DNA from: Alphaproteobacteria bacterium
GTDB lineage: Bacteria > Pseudomonadota > Alphaproteobacteria > Rhizobiales > Beijerinckiaceae
Assembly (NCBI GenBank): GCA_016869595.1
Contig: VGDT01000010.1
Span: 1-64,000, forward strand
Reading direction: 5' to 3'
DNA: 64,000 bases
Each line of letters opens with the position of its first letter. The first letter of the stretch is position 1. The position numbers and the translations under genes were made by a program. The notes under the pieces are model-generated. The model did no database searches. It worked only from the letters and a program-made list of their open reading frames with translations, and was not told the DNA's origin. Positions 41,079-50,336 of the stretch are shown one piece after another.

Positions 41079-43832
41079 ATGACCGCCGAGACACAGACAT
41101 TGAGGAGCCTGTCTTCGACCGGCCTGCCGTCTGCTTACGCGACTCGGTCGGTCACCGAAGCGTCCGCATTTCTGCGCGAACAATTGCTCACGGTCATTCG
41201 CCGCCACACGCCAGAGATCGAGGCTGTCGTGCGCGACTCGAAAGCTGGCGCAGGCCTGGAGCCGCGCCAGATGGCGCGCGCGCTTCAGGCGCAAGGCATC
41301 CTGTTTCAGCTCGTCTCCATCGCTGAACAAGCGTACGCGATGCGCCGGCGCCGGCGGCTCGAACGCGAAAAAGGCCATGACAAGCTGCTTGGCACCTTCG
41401 ACTATGTATTGTCGAGCGCCGCGGCCACGGCGGTCCCTGCCGATGAAATCCGCGCCCAACTGCACACGCTGCGAATCCGCCCCGTCATCACCGCGCATCC
41501 GACCGAGGCGAAGCGCGTTTCGATCTTAGAGAAATATCGCCGCATCTATCTGCTGCTGCGCGAACTCGAATCGACTCGTTGGACGGACCGTGAGCGTGAA
41601 GCGCTGGTGAAGTCGATCTATGATCAGATCGAACTTTTGTGGCTTACCGGCGAATTGCATCTCGAAAAGCCCACTGTCGATCAGGAAGTCGCCTGGGGTC
41701 AGCACTTCTTTCACGAGAGCCTTTTCGATCTCGCGCCGGAGCTGCTGTCGTCCTGCGAACGCGCGCTACGACGCCACTATCCCAACGAAACTTTTGAGGT
41801 TGCGCCCTTCTTCCAGTTCGGCTCCTGGATCGGGGGCGACCGCGACGGCAATCCTTTCGTGACGAATGACGTCACGCGCCGCACGATGCGCGAAAATGCA
41901 TCGGCGAGCCTGAATTATTATCGAACGCGCTTCGTCGATCTCGCGCGTATGTTGTCGATCAGCCAGCGCGCCGCCGACATTCCTCAGTCTTTCCAGGAGG
42001 AATTGGCTGAACGCCTCGCGGCTTTGCCGGACGGCGCCGCGATCGAAGCGCGCAATCAGAACGAACCCTACCGCCAGTTCGTCACGACAATCCTTCGCAA
42101 GCTCGATCAGACATCGCGCGCGGTGAACGGCGAGCCGACGACGGGTCAACGTTATGGGAGCGCCGACGAACTCATCGCCGATTTGCTCGTGCTCGAAAAA
42201 GCGCTCGTTGAAGCCAAGAGCGGCGCGCTCGCGACGGATCTCGTGCGTCCGCTGCGCCGCGCCGTGGAAATCTTCCGCTTCAGCACGGTGCGCCTCGACA
42301 TTCGCCAGAACACGACGCGCACGACTCAGGCGCTCGAAGAATTGTGGCGCGTCAAGACCGGCGGCGAAACGCCGCCCGACCTCGATTCCTCGGAGTGGCG
42401 CGAATGGCTGCTCTCCCAGCTTGCAAAGCCGCGCACGGCGCCGGTTCCGCGCGATCAGCTTTCCGCCGATACGCGCGACGTCATCGAGATGTTCGAGGTC
42501 GTCGCCGAGATGCGCACGCAGCTCGATCGCGAAGCCTTCGGCGGATTCATTTTGTCGATGACGCGTTCGGCGGTCGACGTGCTTGGCGTGTATCTCCTCG
42601 CTAAGGAGGCCGGACTTTTTCTTGACGAACCCGGCGTCGAGATCCTCACGTTGCCGATCGTGCCGCTCTTCGAGACGATTGGGGATCTGCGCGCCGCGCC
42701 GGCGATCATGCGCGATCTTTTGCAGGTTCCGGTCGTGCGCCGTACGACGCGCTGGCAAGGCAATCTACAAGAGGTGATGATCGGCTATTCCGACTCGAAC
42801 AAGGACGGCGGCTTTCTGTCGTCGAACTGGGAGCTGTTCAAGGCGCAGGCGCGTCTTGCTCAGGTCGGACGCGAGCATGGCGTCGCGCTCGCCTTCTTTC
42901 ATGGACGCGGCGGCTCGGTCTCGCGCGGCGGCGCGCCGACCGGCCACGCCATCGCGGCGCAGCCGGCGGGCTCCATCCGCGGTCGTTTCCGCGTCACCGA
43001 ACAGGGCGAGGTCGTGTCGTTCAAATACGCCAATCGCGGAACGGCGGCCTATCAGATGGAACTACTGGCGTCGTCAGTTTTCCAGCATGCGTTGAAGTCC
43101 GAGCGCGAGGAAGCGCTGGCGCCGCACGCGGAATTCGACGAGGCTCTCGAGGAGATTTCCGGCGCCTCATTCGCGGCATACGCGAAATTCGTCGGCGATC
43201 CCGATCTTGTCGCTTACTTTCAAGCTGCGAGCCCTCTCGAAGAGATTTCGCTGCTCAACATCGGTTCGCGGCCTGCGCGACGCTTCGGCGCGAAGAGCCT
43301 CGCGGATTTGCGCGCGATCCCTTGGGTCTTCGCCTGGGCGCAGAACCGCCATTCGATTACCGGCTGGTACGGCGTCGGCTCCGGATTGAAGAATTTCATC
43401 GACGTGCGCGGCGAGCGCGGCATGGAGCTGTTGCGCCGCATGTTCGAAGATTCGCGGATGTTCCGGCTCATCGTCGACGAGGTCGAGAAGACGCTTGCGC
43501 TCGTCGATCTCTCGATCGCCAAGCAATATGCCGGACTTGTCGCTGACGAAGCTGTGCGTACGAAAATCTTTAAGACGATCGAAGAGGAGTTCGCGTTGAC
43601 GCGTGAGATGGCGCTGCGCGTCACCGGCGGCGAAGAACTGGCTGATCGGTTCAAAGAATATCAGGCGAGGCTTTCGCATCGCCTGCAGACCATCAACGAG
43701 GTCAATCGCGAGCAGGTGGCGCTGCTTCGCCGGTTCCGCGAGGCAAAGGACGAAGCGGAAAAGGAGGCCGTCAAAGTGCCTCTGCTGCTTTCGATCAGCT
43801 GCGTCGCCGCCGGCCTCGGGGCCACAGGCTAA
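41079..43832 (+). CDS. ppc: phosphoenolpyruvate carboxylase
   Basis: VITAHPTEAKRVSILEKYRRIY; GSWIGGDRDGNPFVT; GYSDSNKDGGFLSSNWELFKAQ; FHGRGGSVSRGGAPTGHAI. Confidence 0.96.
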   Translation: MTAETQTLRSLSSTGLPSAYATRSVTEASAFLREQLLTVIRRHTPEIEAVVRDSKAGAGLEPRQMARALQAQGILFQLVSIAEQAYAMRRRRRLEREKGHDKLLGTFDYVLSSAAATAVPADEIRAQLHTLRIRPVITAHPTEAKRVSILEKYRRIYLLLRELESTRWTDREREALVKSIYDQIELLWLTGELHLEKPTVDQEVAWGQHFFHESLFDLAPELLSSCERALRRHYPNETFEVAPFFQFGSWIGGDRDGNPFVTNDVTRRTMRENASASLNYYRTRFVDLARMLSISQRAADIPQSFQEELAERLAALPDGAAIEARNQNEPYRQFVTTILRKLDQTSRAVNGEPTTGQRYGSADELIADLLVLEKALVEAKSGALATDLVRPLRRAVEIFRFSTVRLDIRQNTTRTTQALEELWRVKTGGETPPDLDSSEWREWLLSQLAKPRTAPVPRDQLSADTRDVIEMFEVVAEMRTQLDREAFGGFILSMTRSAVDVLGVYLLAKEAGLFLDEPGVEILTLPIVPLFETIGDLRAAPAIMRDLLQVPVVRRTTRWQGNLQEVMIGYSDSNKDGGFLSSNWELFKAQARLAQVGREHGVALAFFHGRGGSVSRGGAPTGHAIAAQPAGSIRGRFRVTEQGEVVSFKYANRGTAAYQMELLASSVFQHALKSEREEALAPHAEFDEALEEISGASFAAYAKFVGDPDLVAYFQAASPLEEISLLNIGSRPARRFGAKSLADLRAIPWVFAWAQNRHSITGWYGVGSGLKNFIDVRGERGMELLRRMFEDSRMFRLIVDEVEKTLALVDLSIAKQYAGLVADEAVRTKIFKTIEEEFALTREMALRVTGGEELADRFKEYQARLSHRLQTINEVNREQVALLRRFREAKDEAEKEAVKVPLLLSISCVAAGLGATG

Positions 43833-43854
43833 TTCAACAGGAAGGGGTAAAGAT

Positions 43855-44829
43855 ATGAGCTTCACTTTGATCGAGCAGGCGACGCCGCGTCTCCACCGCT
43901 CCGAGCTTGCCGTGCCGGGCTCTGCGCCGGGAATGTTCGAAAAGGCCGCGCAGTCAAAGGCCGATCAGATCTTCTTGGATCTCGAAGACGCCGTCGCGCC
44001 CGACGACAAGGAACAGGCGCGCAAGAACATCATCCAGGGCCTCAACGATATCGATTGGGGCAAGAAGGTGATGACTCTGCGCATCAACGGTCTCGACACG
44101 CAGTATTGCTATCGCGACGTCGTCGACGTTCTCGAGAACTGCCCGCGCCTCGACATCGTGCTCATCCCGAAGGTTGGCGTTCCGGCCGACGTCTATGCGA
44201 TCGACATGATGATCACGCAGATCGAGCAGTACAAAAAGCGCACCAAGAGGATCGGCATCGAAATTCTGATCGAAACCGCGCTTGGCATGGCCAATGTCGA
44301 GGCCATCGCGCAATCGTCCAAGCGCCTCGAAGCCATGTCCTTCGGCGTCGCCGACTATGCGGCGTCCACCCGCGCCCGCACGACGGTCATCGGCGGCGTC
44401 AACCCGGATTACGGCGTGCTCACCGACAAGGATGGTAGTGGCCATCGCGAATATTACTGGGCCGACCAGTGGCATGCGGCGCAGACGCGCATGATGGTCG
44501 CTTGCCGCGCCTATGGACTGCGTCCGATCGATGGACCTTTTGGCGATTTCGGCGATCCGGACGGTTATATCGCCGCCGCCAAGCGCGCCGCGGTTCTCGG
44601 CTATGAGGGCAAGTGGGCGATCCATCCCTCGCAGATCGAACTCGCCAATCAGGTCTTCACGCCGTCCGACGCCGAGGTGACGAAGGCGCGCCGTATTCTC
44701 GACGCCATGACCCAGGCCGCCAAGGAAGGCAAGGGGGCGGTCTCGCTCGACGGTCGCCTGATCGATATCGCCTCGATCCGCATGGCCGAGGCGCTGATCG
44801 AAAAGGCCGACGCCATGGCGGCGGCGTAA
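43855..44829 (+). CDS. mcl: L-malyl-CoA/beta-methylmalyl-CoA lyase
   Basis: MSFTLIEQATPRLHRSELAVPGSAPGMFEKAAQSKADQIFLDLEDAVAPDDKEQARKNIIQGLNDIDWGKKVMTLRINGLDTQYCYRD. Confidence 0.95.
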   Translation: MSFTLIEQATPRLHRSELAVPGSAPGMFEKAAQSKADQIFLDLEDAVAPDDKEQARKNIIQGLNDIDWGKKVMTLRINGLDTQYCYRDVVDVLENCPRLDIVLIPKVGVPADVYAIDMMITQIEQYKKRTKRIGIEILIETALGMANVEAIAQSSKRLEAMSFGVADYAASTRARTTVIGGVNPDYGVLTDKDGSGHREYYWADQWHAAQTRMMVACRAYGLRPIDGPFGDFGDPDGYIAAAKRAAVLGYEGKWAIHPSQIELANQVFTPSDAEVTKARRILDAMTQAAKEGKGAVSLDGRLIDIASIRMAEALIEKADAMAAA

Positions 44830-44833
44830 GGCG

Positions 44834-44990
44834 CTTCCCTCTCTCCGTTTACGGGGAGAGGGTTAGGGTGAGGGGCCGGGGCGCGTGTCTTGGCTTCGAC
44901 AACAGCATGCGCGCCTTGCCCGGTCCCTTCGTTCGCGCCTACACCCCTTGCCCCTCACCCAGCCTCTCCCCGCAAGCGGGGAGAGGAGTA
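44834..44990. repeat. palindromic intergenic repeat (inverted CCTCTCCCC/GGGGAGAGG modules with GTGAGGGGC)
   Basis: CCCTCTCTCCGTTTACGGGGAGAGGGTTAGGGTGAGGGGC ... GCCCCTCACCCAGCCTCTCCCCGCAAGCGGGGAGAGG; the two halves are also inverted relative to each other. Confidence 0.75.
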
Positions 44991-45026
44991 TTGGCGCCTT
45001 TCCCCGATCAGTGCCGGATTGTGTTC

Positions 45027-46301
45027 ATGTCCCAAGACCATCGCCAGCTTTTGCGCGCCATGTTTGACGCCGCCGTCGGCGCCGCGTCGCCTGCGGTGTG
45101 CCTGCCGCCGCATCTTGCGAAGATCGCGCCGCCGAAGGGCCGCACGATCGTCGTCGGCGCCGGCAAGGCAGCGGCCTCCATGGCCGCGGCGGTGGAAGCA
45201 CATTGGAGCGGTCCGCTCGAAGGGCTTGTCGTGACGCGCTACGAGCACGGCGCGCCAACGAAACATATCGAGGTCATCGAAGCCTCGCATCCTGTGCCGG
45301 ACGCCGCCGGACGCGAAGCGGCCAAGCGCATTTTGCAGAGAGTGCAGGGGCTTTCCGAAGACGACCTCGTTCTCGCGCTGATCTCCGGCGGCGGCTCGGC
45401 GCTGATGGCGCTGCCTGCCGAGGGCGTGACGCTCGAAGAAAAGCAGGCGGTGAACAAGGCGCTGTTGAAGAGCGGCGCAAACATCTCCGAGATGAATTGC
45501 GTGCGCAAGCATCTCTCGGCCATCAAGGGCGGGCGCCTCGCCCGCGCGGCGGCGCCGGCGCGCGTCGTGGCTCTGATGATTTCCGACGTGCCGAACGACG
45601 ATCTTTCAGTGATCGCCTCCGGCCCAACGGTTCCCGATCCGACGACCCGCCAAGACGCGCTGGCCGTCATCGCCAAATATAAGATCGATGCGCCGGCCGC
45701 GGTGCTCGCGCATCTGCAAAAGCCAGAATGCGAAACGCCGAAGCCCGGCGACGCCATTTTCAACAAGGTTCAGAACATTCTCATCGCCACGCCGCAAGGC
45801 TCGCTTGACGCGGCGGCGGCGGTAGCAAAATCGGCGGGATTTACGCCCTGTATTCTCGGCGATCTTGAAGGCGAGTCGCGCGATGTGGCGCTCGTGCATG
45901 CTGGCATAGCGAAGCAGATCGCGATCCATGGCCAACCTTTCCAGCCGCCGGTCGCGATCATCTCCGGCGGCGAGACGACCGTCACCGTGCGTGGCAAGGG
46001 ACGCGGCGGACGCGACGCCGAATTTCTGCTGGGGCTGACCCTCGCGCTCGAAGGCTTTGGCGGCATATCGGCGATCGCTTGCGACACCGACGGCATCGAC
46101 GGCAGCGAGGACAACGCCGGCGCAATCATGACGCCGGATTCCTTCGAGCGGGCGAAAAAGGCCGGCGTCGATCTAAAAGCTCTCTTCGCCAACAACGACG
46201 CCTATACGGCTTTCGAGAAGCTCGGCGATCTCGTCGTGACCAAGCCGACGCGCACAAACGTCAATGACTTCCGCGCGATACTTGTGCCGAAGCGGGTGTA
46301 A
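45027..46301 (+). CDS. gck: glycerate 2-kinase (MOFRL family)
   Basis: MSQDHRQLLRAMFDAAVGAASPAVCLPPHLAKIAPPKGRTIVVGAGKAAASMAAAVEAHW...LISGGGSALMALPAEGVTLEEK...SGGETTVTVRGKGRGGRDAEFLLGLTLAL...CDTDGIDGSEDNAGA. Confidence 0.94.
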   Translation: MSQDHRQLLRAMFDAAVGAASPAVCLPPHLAKIAPPKGRTIVVGAGKAAASMAAAVEAHWSGPLEGLVVTRYEHGAPTKHIEVIEASHPVPDAAGREAAKRILQRVQGLSEDDLVLALISGGGSALMALPAEGVTLEEKQAVNKALLKSGANISEMNCVRKHLSAIKGGRLARAAAPARVVALMISDVPNDDLSVIASGPTVPDPTTRQDALAVIAKYKIDAPAAVLAHLQKPECETPKPGDAIFNKVQNILIATPQGSLDAAAAVAKSAGFTPCILGDLEGESRDVALVHAGIAKQIAIHGQPFQPPVAIISGGETTVTVRGKGRGGRDAEFLLGLTLALEGFGGISAIACDTDGIDGSEDNAGAIMTPDSFERAKKAGVDLKALFANNDAYTAFEKLGDLVVTKPTRTNVNDFRAILVPKRV

Positions 46302-46559
46302 TCAGCGAACCTTCTCGGCGAGCCAAATTTTAATGAGCGACTGATAGGGAACGTCGCGCTTATTGGCTGCGATCTTGATTTGCTCGAGTAGACTGACCGG
46401 AAGCCGCAAAGAAATAGATGTCGTCGAAGGTTTGAGATTGGGCATCCGAACGCGCTTGGCCTTGCTCCAGTCGACGTGTTCTGCCGAGTCGTGACTTTCC
46501 CAATAGGCGCGTTCCTCTGCTTCAGTTGCGAAGGTCGGCGGAGGCTTAATCTTGCTCAT
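46302..46559 (-). CDS. brnA: BrnA-type antitoxin
   Basis: FATEAEERAYWESHDSAEHVDWSKAKRVRMPNLKPSTTSISLRLPVSLLEQIKIAANKRDVPYQSLIKIWLAEKV; downstream of brnT with 14-nt overlap. Confidence 0.88.
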   Translation of the reverse strand: MSKIKPPPTFATEAEERAYWESHDSAEHVDWSKAKRVRMPNLKPSTTSISLRLPVSLLEQIKIAANKRDVPYQSLIKIWLAEKVR

Positions 46560-46845
46560 AGCGTTGTCGTTCCTTACGACTCATGTCGCGCGCGGAGATG
46601 ATTCGAATGCGCGTCCCGTTTGAGCGCAGCGTGAATGTGACATGCAGCAATCGGGATGCGTCCGTCCGGCCGAGAGCGTGATAGCGCGGCTCCCTCTCGT
46701 TATGGGCCAAGTCGTCCGTCATGATCAGCGGATCATTGACGAAAATCTGCTCGGCCTCCGCTTGGCTCACGCCGTGCTTTTCAAGGCTCTTGCGCTCGTT
46801 GCCATGATCCCATTCGAACCCGACGACATGCTCGAAATTGACCAT
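46546..46845 (-). CDS. brnT: BrnT-type ribonuclease toxin
   Basis: FEWDHGNERKSLEKHGVSQAEAEQIFVNDPLIMTDDLAHNEREPRYHALGRTDASRLLHVTFTLRSNGTRIRIISARDMSRKERQRYEQD. Confidence 0.92.
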   Translation of the reverse strand: MVNFEHVVGFEWDHGNERKSLEKHGVSQAEAEQIFVNDPLIMTDDLAHNEREPRYHALGRTDASRLLHVTFTLRSNGTRIRIISARDMSRKERQRYEQD

Positions 46846-46848
46846 TTG

Positions 46849-46869
46849 TGTATATTTCCATAATATACA
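46849..46869. promoter_or_regulatory. palindromic candidate operator immediately upstream of brnT
   Basis: TGTATATT-TCCAT-AATATACA perfect 8-bp inverted repeat ending 4 nt from the brnT ATG. Confidence 0.65.
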
Positions 46870-46934
46870 GCAAAGTCAATAAAGCGAACATGCGGAGTGT
46901 TGCGCCAGTCGCGCGACCCGCCTAAAGGAACGCC

Positions 46935-47786
46935 ATGAACAAGCCTGTAGGCCCGCAAACTTATGATCCGCGCGGCGCGGCGGCGATGTTTGAACGCTAT
47001 CGTCGCGACGATTCGCCAAAGCCGAAGCAGTGGAACGATACGCTCGACCTTATTCTTGCGCATCGTTCGCATCGAAATTTCCTGCGTGAGCCGCTGCCCG
47101 AAGGCGCGTTGGAGATCATTGTCGCCGCCGCGCAGTCGGCGTCGACATCGTCGAATCTGCAGGTCTGGAGCGTTGTCGCCGTAGAGGATGAAGCGCGCAA
47201 GGCGCGTCTCGCCGATCTCGCTGGCGGTCAAAAGCACATCCATAACGCGCCGTTGTTTCTCGTCTGGCTATGCGATCTCGCTCGGCTCGAGAATCTTGGG
47301 CGCGATAAGGGTCGAGATGCGGCAGGATTATCTTACTTCGAGATGTTTCTAACCGGCGCGGTCGACGCCGCACTGGCTGCGCAGAACGCCGTCACGGCGC
47401 TCGAATCGATTGGGTTGGGCTGCTGCTATATCGGCGCCATGCGCAACAAGCCGGAAGAGGTCGCCAAGGAATTGAACCTGCCGCCGAACGTCTTCGCGGT
47501 TTTTGGCATGGCCATCGGCGTTCCAGATCCCGCCGCCAACGCGGCCGTCAAACCTCGCCTTGGACAAGGCGCCGTGCTTCATCGCGAGCAATATGAATGG
47601 GGCGATGCGCAGCGCGAGGCGATCGAAACGCTCGATGCGAAGTTCAAGGAATTCCAGAAAGAGCAAGGCCTGCCGGATCAGGGATGGATTCGCCAGGCGC
47701 TGTCGCGCGTGCGTGGACCGGAGGCGCTGAGCGGACGCGACCGCATTCGCGAAGCGCTGACCGTGTTGGGCTTCGGTCTCAAGTGA
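46935..47786 (+). CDS. NfsA-like NADPH nitroreductase/flavin reductase
   Basis: LDLILAHRSHRNFLREPLPEGALEIIVAAAQSASTSSNLQVWSVVAVED...GLGCCYIGAMRNKPEEVAKELNLPPNVFAVFGMAIGVPD. Confidence 0.88.
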   Translation: MNKPVGPQTYDPRGAAAMFERYRRDDSPKPKQWNDTLDLILAHRSHRNFLREPLPEGALEIIVAAAQSASTSSNLQVWSVVAVEDEARKARLADLAGGQKHIHNAPLFLVWLCDLARLENLGRDKGRDAAGLSYFEMFLTGAVDAALAAQNAVTALESIGLGCCYIGAMRNKPEEVAKELNLPPNVFAVFGMAIGVPDPAANAAVKPRLGQGAVLHREQYEWGDAQREAIETLDAKFKEFQKEQGLPDQGWIRQALSRVRGPEALSGRDRIREALTVLGFGLK

Positions 47787-47811
47787 AGTGACGACGAAAA
47801 GGGCTGGCTTT

Positions 47812-48519
47812 ATGGACGCGCAAGTAACGAACGCGTATTCAGGCGAAATTTTCGATCTTTGGGACACCTATAAGAAAGTCGTCGTCAAGGATTTCATGTT
47901 TCATGCCGCGCTCAGCGAAGAGGTCGAGCGCGCTTTGCGCGCGCGCTTCCAGGGCGGCGACTTTTCCCTGCTCGATCTCGGTTGTGGCGATGCGTATGTC
48001 TTTGCGCCAATTCTGCGCCGCATCCCTCCGGCAAGCTACAAAGGCGTCGACCTTTCTGACACGGCGCTCGGCCTCGCCGCAGAGAATTTGCAGTCTCTAC
48101 CGTGTCCGGTGCAGCTCGCGCATAGCGACATACTGTCGGCTCTTTCCGGCGGGGCCACTTACGACGTGATACATAGCAGTTTTGTTCTGCATCACCTGGC
48201 GACCGAGGACAAAGCGGAGTTCTTCCGCCGCGCATCTCGGGCGCTTGCGCCCGGCGGCTTCCTCTTGCTGGTCGACACGATGCGCCAGGAAGATGAAACC
48301 CGCGGAGACTATCTGAAGCATTATTTCGATTGGATCGAGAAGGACTGGGCCGGACTTTCGCGCGCCGAAAAGGACGCGATCTTCGAACATATTTCGACCA
48401 GCGACTACCCGGAGCCATTGTCGCTTCTGGAGCAACAGGCGCGGGCGGCGGGTCTTAAGCGCTTGCCAGGCGATGTCCCGCATCGCTGGCACCATCTCAT
48501 GCGCTTCGAGCGAGCCTAG
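47812..48519 (+). CDS. class I SAM-dependent methyltransferase
   Basis: FSLLDLGCGDAYVFAPILRRIPPASYKGVDLSDTALGLAAENL motif I; RASRALAPGGFLLLVDT. Confidence 0.85.
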   Translation: MDAQVTNAYSGEIFDLWDTYKKVVVKDFMFHAALSEEVERALRARFQGGDFSLLDLGCGDAYVFAPILRRIPPASYKGVDLSDTALGLAAENLQSLPCPVQLAHSDILSALSGGATYDVIHSSFVLHHLATEDKAEFFRRASRALAPGGFLLLVDTMRQEDETRGDYLKHYFDWIEKDWAGLSRAEKDAIFEHISTSDYPEPLSLLEQQARAAGLKRLPGDVPHRWHHLMRFERA

Positions 48520-48522
48520 AAC

Positions 48523-49851
48523 ATGTCGGAAGCGGCGGTCGCGGCCGCCCCCAAGCCGCGCGCGCCGCGCGAATTCGTTGACCCCGACCGCGTCGTCGCC
48601 AAGGCGGTGCGGCGACTGATCCCGTTTCTCGTTACGGGCTTTATCGTCGCCTATCTTGATCGCGTAAACATCGGTTTCGCGGCGCTGACGATGAATAGCG
48701 AACTCGGTTTCACGCCGGAATTCTTTGGCTGGGGCGCCGGCGTCTTCTTTATCGGCTATTGCCTGTTCGAAGCGCCGAGCAATTACATCATGCATCGCGT
48801 CGGCGCGCGCATGTGGATCGCGCGCATCATGGTGAGTTGGGGCATCGTTTCGGCGCTCACCGCCTTCATCTGGAACGAGGCCAGCTTCGTTGTATTGCGT
48901 CTGCTGCTCGGCGTGATGGAAGCGGGTTTTGCGCCGGGCGTCATCCTCTATCTCACCTACTGGATCCCCGCCGCGCAACGCGCGCGCGTTCTCGCCGGCT
49001 TCCTCATTGCAGTTCCGGTGTCGAGCGCGATCGGTTCGCCGATCTCCGGGCTCATTCTCGCGGTAATGGATGGCGTCGGCGGAATCAGCGGCTGGCGCTG
49101 GCTATTCCTGATGGAGGCGTTGCCGTCCATCATTCTCGGGATCGTCTGCTTCTTCTATCTGCCCGACGGTCCACAGTCGGCGAAATGGCTGACGTCCGGC
49201 GAAAAGGCCTCTCTGCGCGCGGCGCTTGAGAACGACGCAGGGCAAGACCACGGCGACCACTGGCGCGCGCTCAAGGATATGCGCGTGCTTATTCTCGGCG
49301 TCGCCTATTTCGGGATCGTCATCGCGCTCTACGGCCTGAGTTTCTGGCTCCCGCAAATCATCAAATCCTTCGGATTTGGAGTCGTCGCAACAAGCTTGCT
49401 GGCGTCAATTCCCTATGTCTGCAGCGCGCTCGCGATGTGGGCGTGGAGCCGCAGCTCCGATCGCCGGCGCGAGACCGTCGGTCACACGGCGCTCGCCGGA
49501 GTGCTCGGCTCTATGGGATTGGCATGCGCCGCCTATGCGCCGACGCCATTGCTGTCGATGATCGCGCTGTCCGTCGCAGCCGTCGGCGCGATCGCGGCGT
49601 TGCCGACCTTCTGGAGCTTCACGACGCTGGCTCTCGGATCAGGCGACGTAGTGATCGGCGTCGCGGTGATCAATTCCATCGGCAACATCTCGGGTTTTGC
49701 TGGGCCTTACCTCGTCGGCCTCATCAAAGGCGCCACCGGCGAGTTTTCCGACGCGCTGCTTGCGCTCGCCCTGGGGCCGCTGGTCACCGCGCTCCTGCTT
49801 TTGCGGGCGCGGCGTTCAGCGAATAATAAATGTCGAGCGCGCGGCGTTTGA
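48523..49851 (+). CDS. MFS transporter (anion:cation symporter/ACS-like)
   Basis: VAYLDRVNIGFAALTMNSELGFTPEFFGWGAGVFFIGYCLFEAPSNYIMHRVGARMWIARIMVSWGI typical of ACS-family MFS. Confidence 0.9.
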   Translation: MSEAAVAAAPKPRAPREFVDPDRVVAKAVRRLIPFLVTGFIVAYLDRVNIGFAALTMNSELGFTPEFFGWGAGVFFIGYCLFEAPSNYIMHRVGARMWIARIMVSWGIVSALTAFIWNEASFVVLRLLLGVMEAGFAPGVILYLTYWIPAAQRARVLAGFLIAVPVSSAIGSPISGLILAVMDGVGGISGWRWLFLMEALPSIILGIVCFFYLPDGPQSAKWLTSGEKASLRAALENDAGQDHGDHWRALKDMRVLILGVAYFGIVIALYGLSFWLPQIIKSFGFGVVATSLLASIPYVCSALAMWAWSRSSDRRRETVGHTALAGVLGSMGLACAAYAPTPLLSMIALSVAAVGAIAALPTFWSFTTLALGSGDVVIGVAVINSIGNISGFAGPYLVGLIKGATGEFSDALLALALGPLVTALLLLRARRSANNKCRARGV

Positions 49852-50278
49852 GCTCGTCGACAGAGATCTCTTCCTTGCGCGCCGAGAACACCCAGACATG
49901 CCCGAAGGGATCGCGCACCGTTCCGCTGCGATCGCCGTAGAACATATTTTGCGGCCCGCAGACCTTGGTCGCGCCGGCTTCGATCGCTTTGATAAAGATC
50001 GAATCTACGTCGGCCACATAGATATTCAGGCTAACTGACGAACCGCCGAGCGCTCTCGGCGGCGCCAACCCACCCTCTTCATAAACATCGGCGAGCATGA
50101 CGATCGAATCGCCGATCATGATCTCGGCATGAGCAATGAGGCCATTGGGAAGTTCAACGCGCACGCGCTCCTTGGCGCCGAATGCGCTTTTATAATAGTC
50201 GAGCGCCCTCGCCGCGCCGGCGATGCAGAGATAGGGCGTAACTTTGGCGTAAGGCGCCGGAACCGATTTGTCGGCCAT
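49784..50278 (-). CDS. VOC/glyoxalase-bleomycin resistance family protein
   Basis: VTPYLCIAGAARALDYYKSAFGAKERVRVELPNGLIAHAEIMIGDSIVMLADVYEE...YGDRSGTVRDPFGHVWVFSARKEE. Confidence 0.88.
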   Translation of the reverse strand: MADKSVPAPYAKVTPYLCIAGAARALDYYKSAFGAKERVRVELPNGLIAHAEIMIGDSIVMLADVYEEGGLAPPRALGGSSVSLNIYVADVDSIFIKAIEAGATKVCGPQNMFYGDRSGTVRDPFGHVWVFSARKEEISVDELKRRALDIYYSLNAAPAKAGAR

Positions 50279-50336
50279 GTTTCGTCCCTCCCTCTGCAGT
50301 TAGATATCGCGCTCAGGCTTAAGGCAAGAGGCGGAT

